From Planctomycetota bacterium (GTDB lineage: Bacteria > Planctomycetota > Planctomycetia > Pirellulales > UBA1268): 64,000 nucleotides of DNA. A model generated the notes under the pieces. The model was not told the origin of the DNA. It did not search any database and worked only from the letters and a program-made list of their open reading frames with translations. The translations under genes and the position numbers were made by a program. Each line of letters starts with the position of its first letter. The stretch's first letter is position 1. The stretch covers positions 1 through 64,000 of the forward strand of contig VGZO01000022.1 in the NCBI GenBank assembly GCA_016872555.1, in the 5' to 3' direction. Positions 26,288-35,654 of the stretch are shown here, in pieces.

Positions 26288-28198
26288 ATGCCCAAGCGTC
26301 GCGTTTCCAGTTTCGTCGACCGTCGTCCGAGCTCATCCCGTGTTTCTGCTGCCGCGACATCCCGTCGCAAACTCCTCGGAACCTCCGTTGCCCTGTCTGC
26401 CGCTCTCGGCACATCGCGGCTCCACGCTCAAAGCAGGCTCCCGGATCAGCAGTTTCCGGTGCTCAAGCAGCCCGACGCCCCGTTGACGGTCGACCTTTCG
26501 ACGTTCGCCGATCCGCTGATCAACGAACAGATCCCGCGGTGGGTCGATCGGATCATCTTCCCGCGGTGGCTGCCGCCGGTTTCGACGGGAGCCGTTCCGT
26601 CAGCCTTCGGTGGCCCGGTCGGAAGTGTCCACCACGGCGTCGCCCCGGAGTGGTTTTCGCACCCAGCCGATTGGGATCGCTTCCCCACGCAGTATTACCA
26701 GTTGTACTACACAACGGGCAGCTACAGGTTCCTCCCCAGTTCGATGCGGATTCCCGCGACGAACTTCTGGGGGTATGCGGGCGGAGGGGCGAACGGAACG
26801 ATGTTTCCCGTGGGGTTGCCCCCGCTTTTTCGATCCCGGATCGGCCAACCGGCACTCGTGCGCGTCATCAACGCATTGCCGGAGGAAATGTCGCTGCACA
26901 TGCACGGTGGCCACTGGCCGGCACACCCCGACGGCCATCCCGACTTCCTGATTCTGCCAGGAAAGGGACGCGATTATTACTATCCCAATGTCCTGCCGCG
27001 GAAGAACGGCGGCAACGAGTCCGGTTCAGCTTTTGACACAACCGAGTCGCCCAGCACGATGTGGTATCACGACCACGCGATCCACCTCACCGCGGCCCAC
27101 GTCGCGCGCGGATTAGGCGGAGGTGTCAACCTCTGCCTCGATGACCTCGAAACCGACCTGATTCGCTCAGGGGTCCTGCCCGGCATCCGGGGCACGTCGG
27201 ACGTCGGCCCCGAGTACCGCAACCCCTACGATTTGCCGCTGGTCATCCGCGACGACATCTTCGACACGAAGGGGCAACTCAACTACACGAGCAACGGCCA
27301 CAACGGCTATCTCGGCAACGTGGCGCGCGTCAATGGCCTGGCCTACCCGTACATGCAGGTCGAGGCCCGAAAGTACCGGTTTCGCGTGCTCAACGCGAGC
27401 AACGCCCGGGTCTGGCGACTGCGGCTGAGCAACAACGCCCCGTATCTCCGAATCGGAAAGGACGCTTGGCTGTTCCCCAAGCCGCAGCAAACCCAGTCGA
27501 TCCTTCTCGCGATAGCGACGCGGGCCGACATCGTCGTCGACTTCAGCAAGTACCGCCCGGGCACCGAGATCTATCTGGAGAATATTCTCCATCAGGAGGA
27601 TCCGCGCGGGCCGGACGGCAAACTGGAGGACGAAAACGTCACGACCGCGCCGACGGCACCCGACTGGCGGCATCGGATCCTGAAATTCGTGGTCGTCCCG
27701 AGGGATAACCGTTTTCCCGACGCTTCGATCAACCTCACGTCGTCGTTGCGGCCGCACGAGACACCTCCGGCCAATTTGGTCACGGCGCGGCGGAGGTTCC
27801 GTTTCGAGCGGAAGAACGGGATGTGGGCGATCAACGGTGCGTTCTACGAGCCCAACATCGCCAACGCGTTCATGCCGGAGAACGCCGTCGAGGAGTGGAC
27901 CCTTCACAACGGGGGTGGTGGATGGTGGCATCCGATCCACATCCACCTCGAATCACATACCCAAGTCGCCGATCTCCGTACCAGGAAGCCGATCCCGTAT
28001 CACGACAGCTTCAAGACCGACACTACGACCCTGGGGCCTAACTCCGAGATCGTGGTGCGGATGAGGTTTCGAACATTCCGGGGACCGTTCGTGTTTCACT
28101 GCCACAACGTGGAGCACGAAGACATGGACATGATGTTTCAGTTCGACCCACGGATTCCGATGTCCAACTCCCCGGCCCCGCAGCGGTGGTTTCCATGA
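26288..28198 (+). CDS. Tat-exported multicopper oxidase (CotA/bilirubin-oxidase type)
   Basis: A 636-residue protein with a twin-arginine signal (SRRKLLGTSVALSAALG, about 25-42). Copper ligands are complete: H204-x-H206 in LHMHGGH, H261/H263 in WYHDH, H548/H551/H553 in HPIHIH, and H604-C605-H606 with H610 and Met615 in HCHNVEHEDMDM. Met615 as axial ligand points to a type-1 copper of moderate potential, as in CotA. The oxidase would oxidise phenols, bilirubin-like compounds or metal ions with O2 in the periplasm. GGAG lies five bases before the ATG. It overlaps the SCO1/SenC gene by ATGA, which fits copper delivery to this enzyme. Confidence 0.9.
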   Translation: MPKRRVSSFVDRRPSSSRVSAAATSRRKLLGTSVALSAALGTSRLHAQSRLPDQQFPVLKQPDAPLTVDLSTFADPLINEQIPRWVDRIIFPRWLPPVSTGAVPSAFGGPVGSVHHGVAPEWFSHPADWDRFPTQYYQLYYTTGSYRFLPSSMRIPATNFWGYAGGGANGTMFPVGLPPLFRSRIGQPALVRVINALPEEMSLHMHGGHWPAHPDGHPDFLILPGKGRDYYYPNVLPRKNGGNESGSAFDTTESPSTMWYHDHAIHLTAAHVARGLGGGVNLCLDDLETDLIRSGVLPGIRGTSDVGPEYRNPYDLPLVIRDDIFDTKGQLNYTSNGHNGYLGNVARVNGLAYPYMQVEARKYRFRVLNASNARVWRLRLSNNAPYLRIGKDAWLFPKPQQTQSILLAIATRADIVVDFSKYRPGTEIYLENILHQEDPRGPDGKLEDENVTTAPTAPDWRHRILKFVVVPRDNRFPDASINLTSSLRPHETPPANLVTARRRFRFERKNGMWAINGAFYEPNIANAFMPENAVEEWTLHNGGGGWWHPIHIHLESHTQVADLRTRKPIPYHDSFKTDTTTLGPNSEIVVRMRFRTFRGPFVFHCHNVEHEDMDMMFQFDPRIPMSNSPAPQRWFP

Positions 28199-28947
28199 CC
28201 GGGTTCGGCCGCACGATGTCCATCGCCGCGATTGCGGCCTCGCTCGCGTTGTCCGCGGCCTGCCATGGCGAGGAATCCGCGTTGCCTGCGGTGGCCACGG
28301 CGGCCATCGGGAGCCCGCCCGTCGGGCCGCTTCACCTGATGCGCCACCCGATGGGGGATCGCCTCCCGGACGCGGCCCTCGTCGACGACACCGGCCGCGA
28401 CGTGCGGTTCATGTCGGACCTCGTCAGGAATCACGCGGTGGTGATCAGTTTTTTCTATACGACCTGCCGGGGCACCTGCCCGGGGACGAATCTGGTGCTC
28501 GCGGACCTCCGCGATCGGCTTGCCACCGACTTCGGCCGGTCCGTGCGCATGATTTCGATCAGCATCGAACCGGAGAAGGACGACGTTGACGCGATCGCCG
28601 AGTATGCCGCGCGGTATCGCCTTCCGACGACCGATCCGGATACCCCGGAGTGGGTGTTCCTGACCGGTTCGGCCGACGAGATTCGTGGCCTCAGACGGGC
28701 CCTCGAACTGTACGACAGGGACCCCGCGGTGGACCTCGATCCGACACAGCACGCGGCCGCGGTCGTTATCGGCAATCATGCAACCGGTCGTTGGTCCACC
28801 GTACCCGTCGGGGTCGGTGCGGAGCGGCTGTCATCCCAGGTGAGCAGAGTCGCGGGCTGGACGGCTGCCCAGCGGTATTCCACCCACCGCTCCCCGCCGC
28901 GGGGACCCGACGGCGGGGCGGCGACGATCCTGGCGGAACAGCGCTAG
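28195..28947 (+). CDS. SCO1/SenC/PrrC-family copper chaperone
   Basis: A 250-residue thioredoxin-fold protein with a signal or anchor segment (8-24), the copper-binding pair C91-x3-C95 in TTCRGTCPG, and the distal His186 (PTQHAAAVVIGN). All three SCO metal ligands are therefore present. SCO proteins load or reduce copper centres, classically CuA of cytochrome oxidase; here overlap with the multicopper oxidase suggests that enzyme as client. It ends with TAG at 28945-28947. Confidence 0.85.
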   Translation: MTGFGRTMSIAAIAASLALSAACHGEESALPAVATAAIGSPPVGPLHLMRHPMGDRLPDAALVDDTGRDVRFMSDLVRNHAVVISFFYTTCRGTCPGTNLVLADLRDRLATDFGRSVRMISISIEPEKDDVDAIAEYAARYRLPTTDPDTPEWVFLTGSADEIRGLRRALELYDRDPAVDLDPTQHAAAVVIGNHATGRWSTVPVGVGAERLSSQVSRVAGWTAAQRYSTHRSPPRGPDGGAATILAEQR

Positions 28948-28974
28948 CTGTCCGTGGACGAAGCCATCCCTGGC
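28948..28974 (+). repeat. Dispersed structured repeat, partial copy E
   Basis: CTGTCCGTGGACGAAGCCAT and the following CCCTGGC match the first 27 bases of the copy at 35505-35531 with three differences. The partner arm of the first stem is missing; a different GC-rich hairpin follows. It starts directly after the SCO stop codon. Confidence 0.55.
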
Positions 28975-29141
28975 GGACCCGCCGGCCTGCTGGGCGCCAG
29001 GCGTCGGCCGACCGGTGCGGGCTTGCCTGCCCCTCCACGATTCGGGTGATAGCGAAGGCGAACGAGTCGCACACCCCGGGGGGTCCGAGGTGCCCACGGC
29101 CATCGATGGCCCGCATCCTCGGCTGTTCCGTGAGGTGGATG

Positions 29142-29399
29142 ATGACGACCGCCCTTCGTGAAGCGGCGAAATTCCTCGCCGGTCTGGCGGCCTGCGAGAC
29201 CCTCGGCCACCTGTGGCTGGGCATCTGGGGCAGGCACCTGCTCCCGATGGAGCTGGGATGGTTCACGTTTACCGAGACGATGAACGACGTGGTGATGGTC
29301 GCGTGGCCGGTCGCACTCTGCGGCCTGGTGTGGTTCGCCTGGCTGCGGCCGGCAGCCGCCGAGCGCGGCCTGCACCGCGGGGCGCGGTCGGTGTCGTAG
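29142..29399 (+). CDS. Small two-helix membrane protein
   Basis: An 85-residue protein with two hydrophobic segments (about 8-27 and 47-65) separated by GRHLLPMELGWFTFTETMND. GAGG lies six bases before the ATG at 29142; upstream in-frame ATGs (29139, 29106) are possible. No family recognised. It sits between the copper oxidase pair and a broken FAD oxidase. Confidence 0.55.
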   Translation: MTTALREAAKFLAGLAACETLGHLWLGIWGRHLLPMELGWFTFTETMNDVVMVAWPVALCGLVWFAWLRPAAAERGLHRGARSVS

Positions 29400-29492
29400 G
29401 GAACGTGGGGATGGCCGGTGGTGATTCACGCGCGAGTCGTGTCACAATGCCACCGCCCCGGAGCCCCCACCCGATCACGGAGCGCTCGGCCC

Positions 29493-31046
29493 ATGGAAGG
29501 CGATCGCGATGACCTGACCAGGCGGTCGGTGCTCCAGCGCACGGCCGCCAGTGGCGCGGGGGCCGTGGCCGGGGTGCTCGTCGCCGGCCCGGGGAGCGGG
29601 GAGGCGCGGGGCGCCGTCGAGACGGTCGCTGCCAAGGAGGCCTGGGCGGCGAGCCGCGCCTGGTGCCTGAGCGGCAACCGGCTCGTGAAGGCGACCGGCC
29701 CCGGTCCTTTCGCCACCACCACCACCGCGCGGCAGGTCTAACGCCCCGGGTCGATCGCCGAGGTCGTCGAGGTGGTGAAGTCGCTGCCGCCTACCACGCC
29801 GATCGCCTGTGTCTGCGGCGGTCACGAGTCGTCGAATGCCGCCATCGTCGCCGCCAGCGACGCGGTCGTCCTCGACCTGGCGCGGCTCCAGGCGATCGAG
29901 TTTGCCACCGACTCCGGCGGCACGCTCGTCACGGTCGGGGCGGGCGTCGTCTTTCGCCAGCTCGTCGAGGCGGTCAAGGCGAAGGGAGGCGCCCTACCGG
30001 TGGGGACGGGGCCCGATGTCGGTGTCGTCGGGTACGTCGTCAACGGCGGCCTGAGCGGCTACTTCTCGCGCCGCCTCGGCCTGCTCGGCCAGCGCGTCGA
30101 AAGCCTCACGGTGGTGACGGCGGCCGGGGAGGTGCGTGTGGTCAAGGCCGGCAGCGAGCTGTGCACGGCACTGCTCGGGGCGGGAAGCGCCCTGGGGATC
30201 GTGTGCGACGTGACGATCCGCGTGGCCGATGGCAGCATCCTCCGCTCGGCCGAGCAGCGCGTGGTGGGATTCCAATCGCGCGCCCAGGCGGTGGCATTCG
30301 CCCGGGATGCCCTGCGGATCCTCCGCGACCGCGTCCTGCCGAATGATTCGGTGTCGATGGAGCTGGTGGTCTCGGGAGCCAAGGCCGTGGTCGTGACGGT
30401 CGTGTTCTACGACTCGTTCCGGGGCGATCCGGCCGATTTCGTCAGGCCGCTGGAGGAGCTCGCGGCACGGCTCGAGCTTCCGATCGTCGCCCGGGCGACA
30501 TCGACCACGTGGTACGAGGCGGCCGCGGCGCTGTGGCCGGTCCTCGCCGAGATCAAGGGAAGTCCGCTGGGGATGCTGCAGCACTGCATCGGGACCGAGG
30601 GCGCGCCCGACGACGTGATCCTCGACTTCATCGCCGACACGGTCGTCGCCGAGGCGCCGCTCGACGAGGCGCCGTTTTCGATCATCGAGATCCGCACGCT
30701 CGGGGGGGCGGTGATCGAGAAGACGCCGCTGCCGACCGGCAACTGTCGCCACCGGTTTTTCGTCGACGTGATCACGCTCTACGACGCCAAGGGCAAGACC
30801 GTGGAAGAGCGGGAGAAGATCGCCGACCTGACGGCGCGCGTCGCCACCAAGGCGCGGGGCGTGCCCGGGCTGGCGGTCGACTTCAGCGGCACGCACTCGC
30901 AGCCCGACGACCCCCGCCATGCCGTGGAAGACAACGTGATCTTCGGAACGGAGACGCTGGCCGACGTCGTCCCGCGCCAGAAAACCGCGCTCGATCCGGC
31001 TGATCGGTTCCGGTTCCACCCGTTCGCCAGGCTCCGGCTCGGCTGA
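29493..31046 (+). pseudogene. Tat-exported FAD-linked oxidase with an in-frame TAA
   Basis: The frame begins MEGDRDDLTRRSVLQRT, a twin-arginine signal, and encodes a p-cresol methylhydroxylase/vanillyl-alcohol-oxidase-type FAD enzyme of about 517 codons. The FAD-binding half has RPGSIAEVVEVV, CVCGGHESSNAAI, GAGVVFRQLVEAV and GTGPDVGVVGYVVNGGLSG. The frame is broken by TAA at 29739-29741, between ARQV and RPGSIAEVV. Family members usually have an aromatic residue there (Y/F-RPGS), and TAC to TAA is one change. Everything after the stop is intact to 31046. The intact enzyme would oxidise a small alcohol or phenol in the periplasm. Confidence 0.78.
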
Positions 31047-31140
31047 CCGACTGCCCTCGGGGCGTCGGCGTGAATTGCCCGCCGTCCTCGGATTCGCCGC
31101 CGAAACGGCCAGCGAGCTCCGGCCGGCCGTGACAGCCGGC

Positions 31141-32790
31141 TCATTCGGCCGCCTGCCGGGTCACGATCGGCACGTAGCCGATCTCGAGGCCGGGCGGCGG
31201 CACGACGAGCAGCGCCGGGTCGAGGTCGGCCAGACTGCCGACGGTCGGCGGCGGCAGGTAGTCGCGCTCGATCGTCCAGTCGCGATGGAGGAGCTCCACC
31301 CGCTGCTGGAGCGCCTCGCGCTCGGCCGCGTCGAGATCGGCATTGAGCAGCGCCGGCTGGTCGGCGAACCGATACCACCAGTAGGTGACCACGCTCCCGT
31401 CGCCCAGGGCGACCTGAAACGGCCCCGCCGCCGGACCCGGCATCTTCCAGCAACTGCCGGGCCCGTCGGGGGTGACGTACGGTCCCCGTTCGGCGCCGCG
31501 GCGGCGCGGAAACTCCACGGTGTCCAGGCCGCACTCGGCCGGAACGTCGCGGCGATCGACGACGGCCCAGCGCCGGCGCTCGTTGCCGTCGCGCTCGAGC
31601 TTGAAATACTCGGGGAGGGTGACGACCGGGCGCCCCTGGGCATCGGTCGAGTCCCGCGCAGCTTCACCCCACCGGTAGGCGTAGGTCGTCTCGTCGAGCG
31701 CGACCGGCGTGGCGAACGACGGCCAGGCGATCGGCACCTTGCGGTCGCGCGGCGTGTTCGGCGGATAGATCTGCCAGGTCGCGCCTCCCTTGCCGTCAAA
31801 CGGATGGACGCGCCCCGCCGCCGGGTCGATCCGCCCTGACACCGCCGGCCCTCCCTTGAACCAGGCGTCGACGCCGTCCCACAGCGCGGCGCGCCCGTAG
31901 GCCGTGATCCGGTGGATCAGAGGCGCCGGGGAGTCGCGCCGACCTGGGAAGCGCGTCGGCGCGACCCGGGCAAACGTCTCGCCATGTGTGTCGTCGGCGA
32001 TGAACGCGGGGACGTGCTGCGTCTCCATCTGCACCGCCTTGTTCGGTTCGGACGGGCGGGTGTCGAGAAACGCCCCGGCCAGGTCGCGTGCCTCCAGCGA
32101 CGGCTTCGACCAGAAGAACGGCAGGAAAAACGTCACCGGTCCCTTGAAGTTGCCGGTGCTCAAAAACAGCGTCCAGCACTGGTTACCGGTCGGCACGTCC
32201 GCGCCGGCGGTCGACGCCTTGGGGGTGGTGAGCGGCAGCGGCAGGTAGCCGTAGCCGACCAACTCGCCGCAGGTGCCCTGCTTCAGATTGAGTCCGTCGG
32301 GCGGCCACAGGACCCACGGGCTGAGCTGGGCGATCGCGTAGTGACCGGCTGGCTTGCTCCAGTCGCGCCCCTTGCCGGCGCCGGGCCCGTTGGCCCACTC
32401 GACGAACTCCCGCGCCACGCCCCCCATGATGAACTTCGGCGTCTCCGTGGCGAAGCGCGTGTCGCGCCACCACCCCAAGCCCCCTTCGATGTCGGAATAG
32501 GCCTTCTCCGGTTTCGGCCCGTCGTACCGCGCGAACATCCACGTGCCGAACAGCCCGCTTTGAAACGCCTGCCCAGGGTAGTGCTCGAGCAACGGCCAGG
32601 CCGCCACGTACATCGAGAACCCAGCGTCGTAGGTCGCCTCCACCTTTCCGTGCGGCACGAGCAGATAGCCCGCCATCTCCGCGGACCGTGGCCCCGGGTC
32701 GTCGGCCGGGGCGACGACCGACGGACCGAGGGCGAGGAGGATCGCGACCAAGGCACACGGCACGCGGGCGGGACGGCATGCGCTCGTCAT
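31141..32790 (-). CDS. Exported protein of unknown function
   Basis: A 549-residue protein with a signal peptide (hydrophobic segment about 12-26, cut near VAPA-D). The rest is soluble, rich in Trp, Pro and Gly, with no domain I can name. It contains TCGEL, QCWTLFLSTGNFKGPVTFF and HVPAFIADDTHGETF. ATG 32790 is chosen; a GTG at 32802 in frame is possible. It lies downstream of the NMT1-type ABC genes on the same strand with a 121-base gap that holds repeat copy B. Confidence 0.6.
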   Translation of the reverse strand: MTSACRPARVPCALVAILLALGPSVVAPADDPGPRSAEMAGYLLVPHGKVEATYDAGFSMYVAAWPLLEHYPGQAFQSGLFGTWMFARYDGPKPEKAYSDIEGGLGWWRDTRFATETPKFIMGGVAREFVEWANGPGAGKGRDWSKPAGHYAIAQLSPWVLWPPDGLNLKQGTCGELVGYGYLPLPLTTPKASTAGADVPTGNQCWTLFLSTGNFKGPVTFFLPFFWSKPSLEARDLAGAFLDTRPSEPNKAVQMETQHVPAFIADDTHGETFARVAPTRFPGRRDSPAPLIHRITAYGRAALWDGVDAWFKGGPAVSGRIDPAAGRVHPFDGKGGATWQIYPPNTPRDRKVPIAWPSFATPVALDETTYAYRWGEAARDSTDAQGRPVVTLPEYFKLERDGNERRRWAVVDRRDVPAECGLDTVEFPRRRGAERGPYVTPDGPGSCWKMPGPAAGPFQVALGDGSVVTYWWYRFADQPALLNADLDAAEREALQQRVELLHRDWTIERDYLPPPTVGSLADLDPALLVVPPPGLEIGYVPIVTRQAAE

Positions 32791-32802
32791 GGGGCAGGGC
32801 AC

Positions 32803-32877
32803 CTGTCGGTGGGAATCGGGTCGAGCGGGGTACGCCGAGGTTTCTTCGGGTCGCGGTCGGCCGCATCCGGCGGCCGA
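32803..32877 (+). repeat. Dispersed structured repeat, copy B
   Basis: Carries the CGCCGAGG block followed by TTTCTTCGGGTCGC and the 8-bp stem TCGGCCGC (32857-32864)/GCGGCCGA (32870-32877) with the same ATCCG loop as copy C. Its 5' part is shortened. It lies between the exported unknown gene and the substrate-binding protein gene. Confidence 0.7.
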
Positions 32878-32911
32878 TCATGTGGCTCACAGTCGGCTGG
32901 CGACCGCGCGG

Positions 32912-33910
32912 TCACCGGCCCGGCGCGGCCTCGGGCAGGAACGCGAGCGTGTAGCAGTCGGTCGCCTTCACCTTCGCCCCGAGCGAGGGATCGAGCGCGG
33001 TCATCTGTTCGAGGAGCCGGTCCCAGCGCTCGGCAGTCATCGTGCCCAGCTCGTCCACCGGCATGTCGCCGGGGAGGCAGAGGCCGCGGAGGATCGCCAC
33101 CCCCTCCTCGAGCATCGGCCGCGTGACTCCTTCGGGATTGACCTCGAGGAGCCGGGCATTGGTCGCCGTCGGATCGGCGAGGTATCCGCGCCAGCCGGCG
33201 ATCGCCGCGGTGACCATCCGCCGCACGAGGTCGGGGCGCTCGCGGACGAGCTTTCCGGTCGTCACCAACACGCTCGAATAGGGATCGAAGCCGAGGTCGG
33301 AGACCATCAGCGTCGTGATCGCGACCCCCTTCTGCCGGGCGAGGAGCGGCTCGGAATAGACGTAGCCCTGCTGGGCGAACGACGAATCGCCGACGGTCAG
33401 CGCGACGCCGCCGGTGAACGGCACCTCCTTCACGCCGGTGAGCACTCCCTTCGACCGCATGAACTCGACGAACGCATGGCCCTGCTGCACCTGGAGCGTC
33501 ATCCCCTTCCTGCCGAGATCGGCAAACGACGTCACGCCGCTGTCGGCTCGGGTGAGGATGCAGCGCGGGTGATGCTGGCAGGCGGTCATCACCGTGACGA
33601 CATCGGCCCCCTGGCTGCGGAAAATGACGACGTCCTCGGCATTGGCGACGGCGAACTGCACCCGTCCGCTCGCCAGTTCGCCGGCGACGCGGATCGCCCG
33701 ACCACCGGGGCGGACCTCGACGGCGAGCCCTTGGGCGGCGTAGTGCCCGCCGATCGCGGCGGTGTAGAACCCGCCGTGCTCGGCCTCCGGGAACCAATTG
33801 AGCTGGAGGACCACCGGCTCGGCGCGCGGCGCCGCGGCCGGCGGTGCGGGGCGACTGCACCCGGCGAGGACGAGGATCGAGCCGACGAGAAATGCGAGCT
33901 TGGACGGCAT
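32912..33910 (-). CDS. NMT1/THI5-type ABC transporter substrate-binding lipoprotein
   Basis: A 332-residue lipoprotein with lipobox LAGC (Cys18). The ligand-binding fold is of the NMT1/THI5/SsuA class: LNWFPEAEHGGFYTAAIGG near the start is typical of the branch binding thiamin-pyrimidine-like or aromatic sulfonate-like ligands. AGGAG lies eight bases before the ATG. It is third in an ATPase-permease-binding protein run, 24 bases after the permease. The ligand is unknown. Confidence 0.82.
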   Translation of the reverse strand: MPSKLAFLVGSILVLAGCSRPAPPAAAPRAEPVVLQLNWFPEAEHGGFYTAAIGGHYAAQGLAVEVRPGGRAIRVAGELASGRVQFAVANAEDVVIFRSQGADVVTVMTACQHHPRCILTRADSGVTSFADLGRKGMTLQVQQGHAFVEFMRSKGVLTGVKEVPFTGGVALTVGDSSFAQQGYVYSEPLLARQKGVAITTLMVSDLGFDPYSSVLVTTGKLVRERPDLVRRMVTAAIAGWRGYLADPTATNARLLEVNPEGVTRPMLEEGVAILRGLCLPGDMPVDELGTMTAERWDRLLEQMTALDPSLGAKVKATDCYTLAFLPEAAPGR

Positions 33911-33934
33911 CGGTAGCGCTCCTGGAAGCGGGCG

Positions 33935-34732
33935 TCAGTCGCCCGTGCCGGGAAGATACCGGCGCAGGAGCCGATCGGTCAGCAGGCTGACCGCGGCGAA
34001 CATCGCCAGGCCGAGGAGCGACGACAGCAGGACCGCGGCGATCAGGGCGTCGGTCTTCCCCATCGCCAGCCACCGGTCCATCACGGCCCCGAGGCCCGGG
34101 GAATCGCCGCCGCGGCCGACGAAAAACTCGCCGACGATCGTCCCGATCACTGCCAGGCCGCAGCTGATCCGCAGCCCCTGGGCGAGGTGGCCTGTCGCCG
34201 TCGGCAGACGGAGCCGGAGGAGCGTGGGCACGCGCCCCGCACGGTACAGGCGAAACAGGTCGCGGTGGTTGGCGTCGAGCGCGAGGAGCCCGGCAGTGAC
34301 GTTGGAGAGGATCGGAAACAGCGCGATGATCGCCGACACGAGGATCACGGTCCGCTCGCCGTAGCCGCTCCAGGTCACGAGCAACGGCGCGATGGCGACG
34401 ATCGGCACGGTCTGGAGAAACAGCACGTAGGGATAGACCGCCATCCGCAGCATCCGCGACTGGCTGAACAGGATCGCCAGCGCCGTGCCCACGACCGCCG
34501 CCGTCGCCAGCCCGGCCACCGCGCCCCGCGCGGTCACCGCGAACGCCTGTACCAGGGCGGCGCGCTTCTCCCACGCCGCCGTCGCCACCTGCCCGGGCGA
34601 CGGCAGCAGGTAGGGGGGAATCCGCCAGTGGCCGATGGCCCATTGCCAGACGGCGACCACGGCCACGGCGGTGGCAAGCGCTGGCAGCGTCTCGAGCAGT
34701 GCCCGACCGGGGCTCGTCCGCGTGCGGCTCAC
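33935..34732 (-). CDS. ABC transporter permease (SsuC/TauC/ThiX class)
   Basis: A 265-residue protein with six predicted membrane segments and the EAA-like loop in the middle (LRLPTATGHLAQGLRISCGLAVIG). It begins with GTG at 34732 in a GTGA overlap with the ATPase stop. Belongs to the BPD_transp_1 family in the nitrate/sulfonate/taurine/thiamin-precursor group. Confidence 0.82.
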   Translation of the reverse strand: MSRTRTSPGRALLETLPALATAVAVVAVWQWAIGHWRIPPYLLPSPGQVATAAWEKRAALVQAFAVTARGAVAGLATAAVVGTALAILFSQSRMLRMAVYPYVLFLQTVPIVAIAPLLVTWSGYGERTVILVSAIIALFPILSNVTAGLLALDANHRDLFRLYRAGRVPTLLRLRLPTATGHLAQGLRISCGLAVIGTIVGEFFVGRGGDSPGLGAVMDRWLAMGKTDALIAAVLLSSLLGLAMFAAVSLLTDRLLRRYLPGTGD

Positions 34733-35490
34733 CGTACGGCCTCCGCGAGCAGGTCGGTGACGGCGTCGTACAGCCGGCCGAACGCCGGGGTTCCGCGCGT
34801 GCGGGCGAGGCGCGGGCGCGGGAGATCGACGGCCACGGTTCCGCCGATCCGGCCGCGGTCGATCGAGGCGACGCTGTCGCCGACGAGGATCGCCTCGCCG
34901 ATGTTGTGGGTGACGAGGACCATCGTCCGCGGATGCCGGGCGTGGAGATCGAGGAGCAGATCGGTCAGTCGCGTGCGGAGCAGGTCGTCGAGCGCGGCGA
35001 ACGGCTCGTCGAGGAGGAGGATCGCCGGCTCCGTGACCAGTGCCCGGGCGAGCGAGACGCGCATCCGCATTCCCCCGGAGAGCTCGGCGGGGCGCTTGGC
35101 CAGATCGGCCGCGGCGAACCCGACTTCGCCGAGCCACCGGGTGGCGGCCGCCCGGCGCTCCGCGCGGGTGCCGCGGCCGACGAGATCGAGCGGCAGCATC
35201 ACGTTGGCGACCGCGTCGAGCCAGGGGAGCAGCGCTGGCTCCTGGAAGACGTAGGCCATGGCGCCGGCCGCGACGGTTCCCGTCCCGGGCTCGATCGAGC
35301 CCGCGGTGGGCTGCTGAAGCCCGGCGATGCAGCGCAGCAGCGTCGTCTTGCCACAGCCGCTCGGGCCGACGAGCGACACCGCCGCGCCCGCCGGCACGTC
35401 GAGGTCGACGCCGCACAGCACGTCGCGGCCCCCCTCGAACCGCACGCTGACCTGGCGACAGGCGATCGGGACGGGGGCTGCAAACTGCAT
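34729..35490 (-). CDS. ABC transporter ATP-binding protein
   Basis: A 253-residue ATPase with Walker A GPSGCGKTT (42-50), signature LSGGM (137-141), Walker B ILLLDEP (157-163) and the switch His in VTHN. It belongs to the SsuB/TauB/ThiZ-like group. The ATG at 35490 is chosen because conserved sequence starts soon after it; the frame runs far upstream but that part is antisense of the SDR region. First gene of the transporter run. Confidence 0.85.
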   Translation of the reverse strand: MQFAAPVPIACRQVSVRFEGGRDVLCGVDLDVPAGAAVSLVGPSGCGKTTLLRCIAGLQQPTAGSIEPGTGTVAAGAMAYVFQEPALLPWLDAVANVMLPLDLVGRGTRAERRAAATRWLGEVGFAAADLAKRPAELSGGMRMRVSLARALVTEPAILLLDEPFAALDDLLRTRLTDLLLDLHARHPRTMVLVTHNIGEAILVGDSVASIDRGRIGGTVAVDLPRPRLARTRGTPAFGRLYDAVTDLLAEAVR

Positions 35491-35504
35491 CTGTATAAGT
35501 CTAT

Positions 35505-35640
35505 CTGTCCGTGGACAAAGCCCTCCATGGCCTTTGTCCACTCGAGCGACCGCGGGAAACGCCGAGGGTTTCCCGGGTCGCCGTCGGCCGCATCCGGCGG
35601 CCGATCCCTTTTTCCTCGGGCTGCTATCCTTCGGCGTGCG
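35505..35640 (+). repeat. Dispersed structured repeat, copy C (reference copy)
   Basis: Three hairpins in a row: GTGGACAAAG/CTTTGTCCAC (35511-35541, ten pairs), GGGAAAC/GTTTCCC (35554-35574, seven pairs) and TCGGCCGC/GCGGCCGA (35584-35604, eight pairs, loop ATCCG), then a tail with CTGCTATCCTTCGGCGTG. It fills the gap between the ABC ATPase start and the SDR stop. Each block recurs in other intergenic gaps of this window. Confidence 0.8.
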
Positions 35641-35654
35641 ACACGCGGAACCGA

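Noticed and set aside
11971-29741. TAG/TAA read as an amino acid (stop-codon reassignment)
   Set aside because: Several intact genes end with TAG (9110-9112, 28945-28947, 29397-29399), and the three affected genes have ordinary single-base nonsense explanations.
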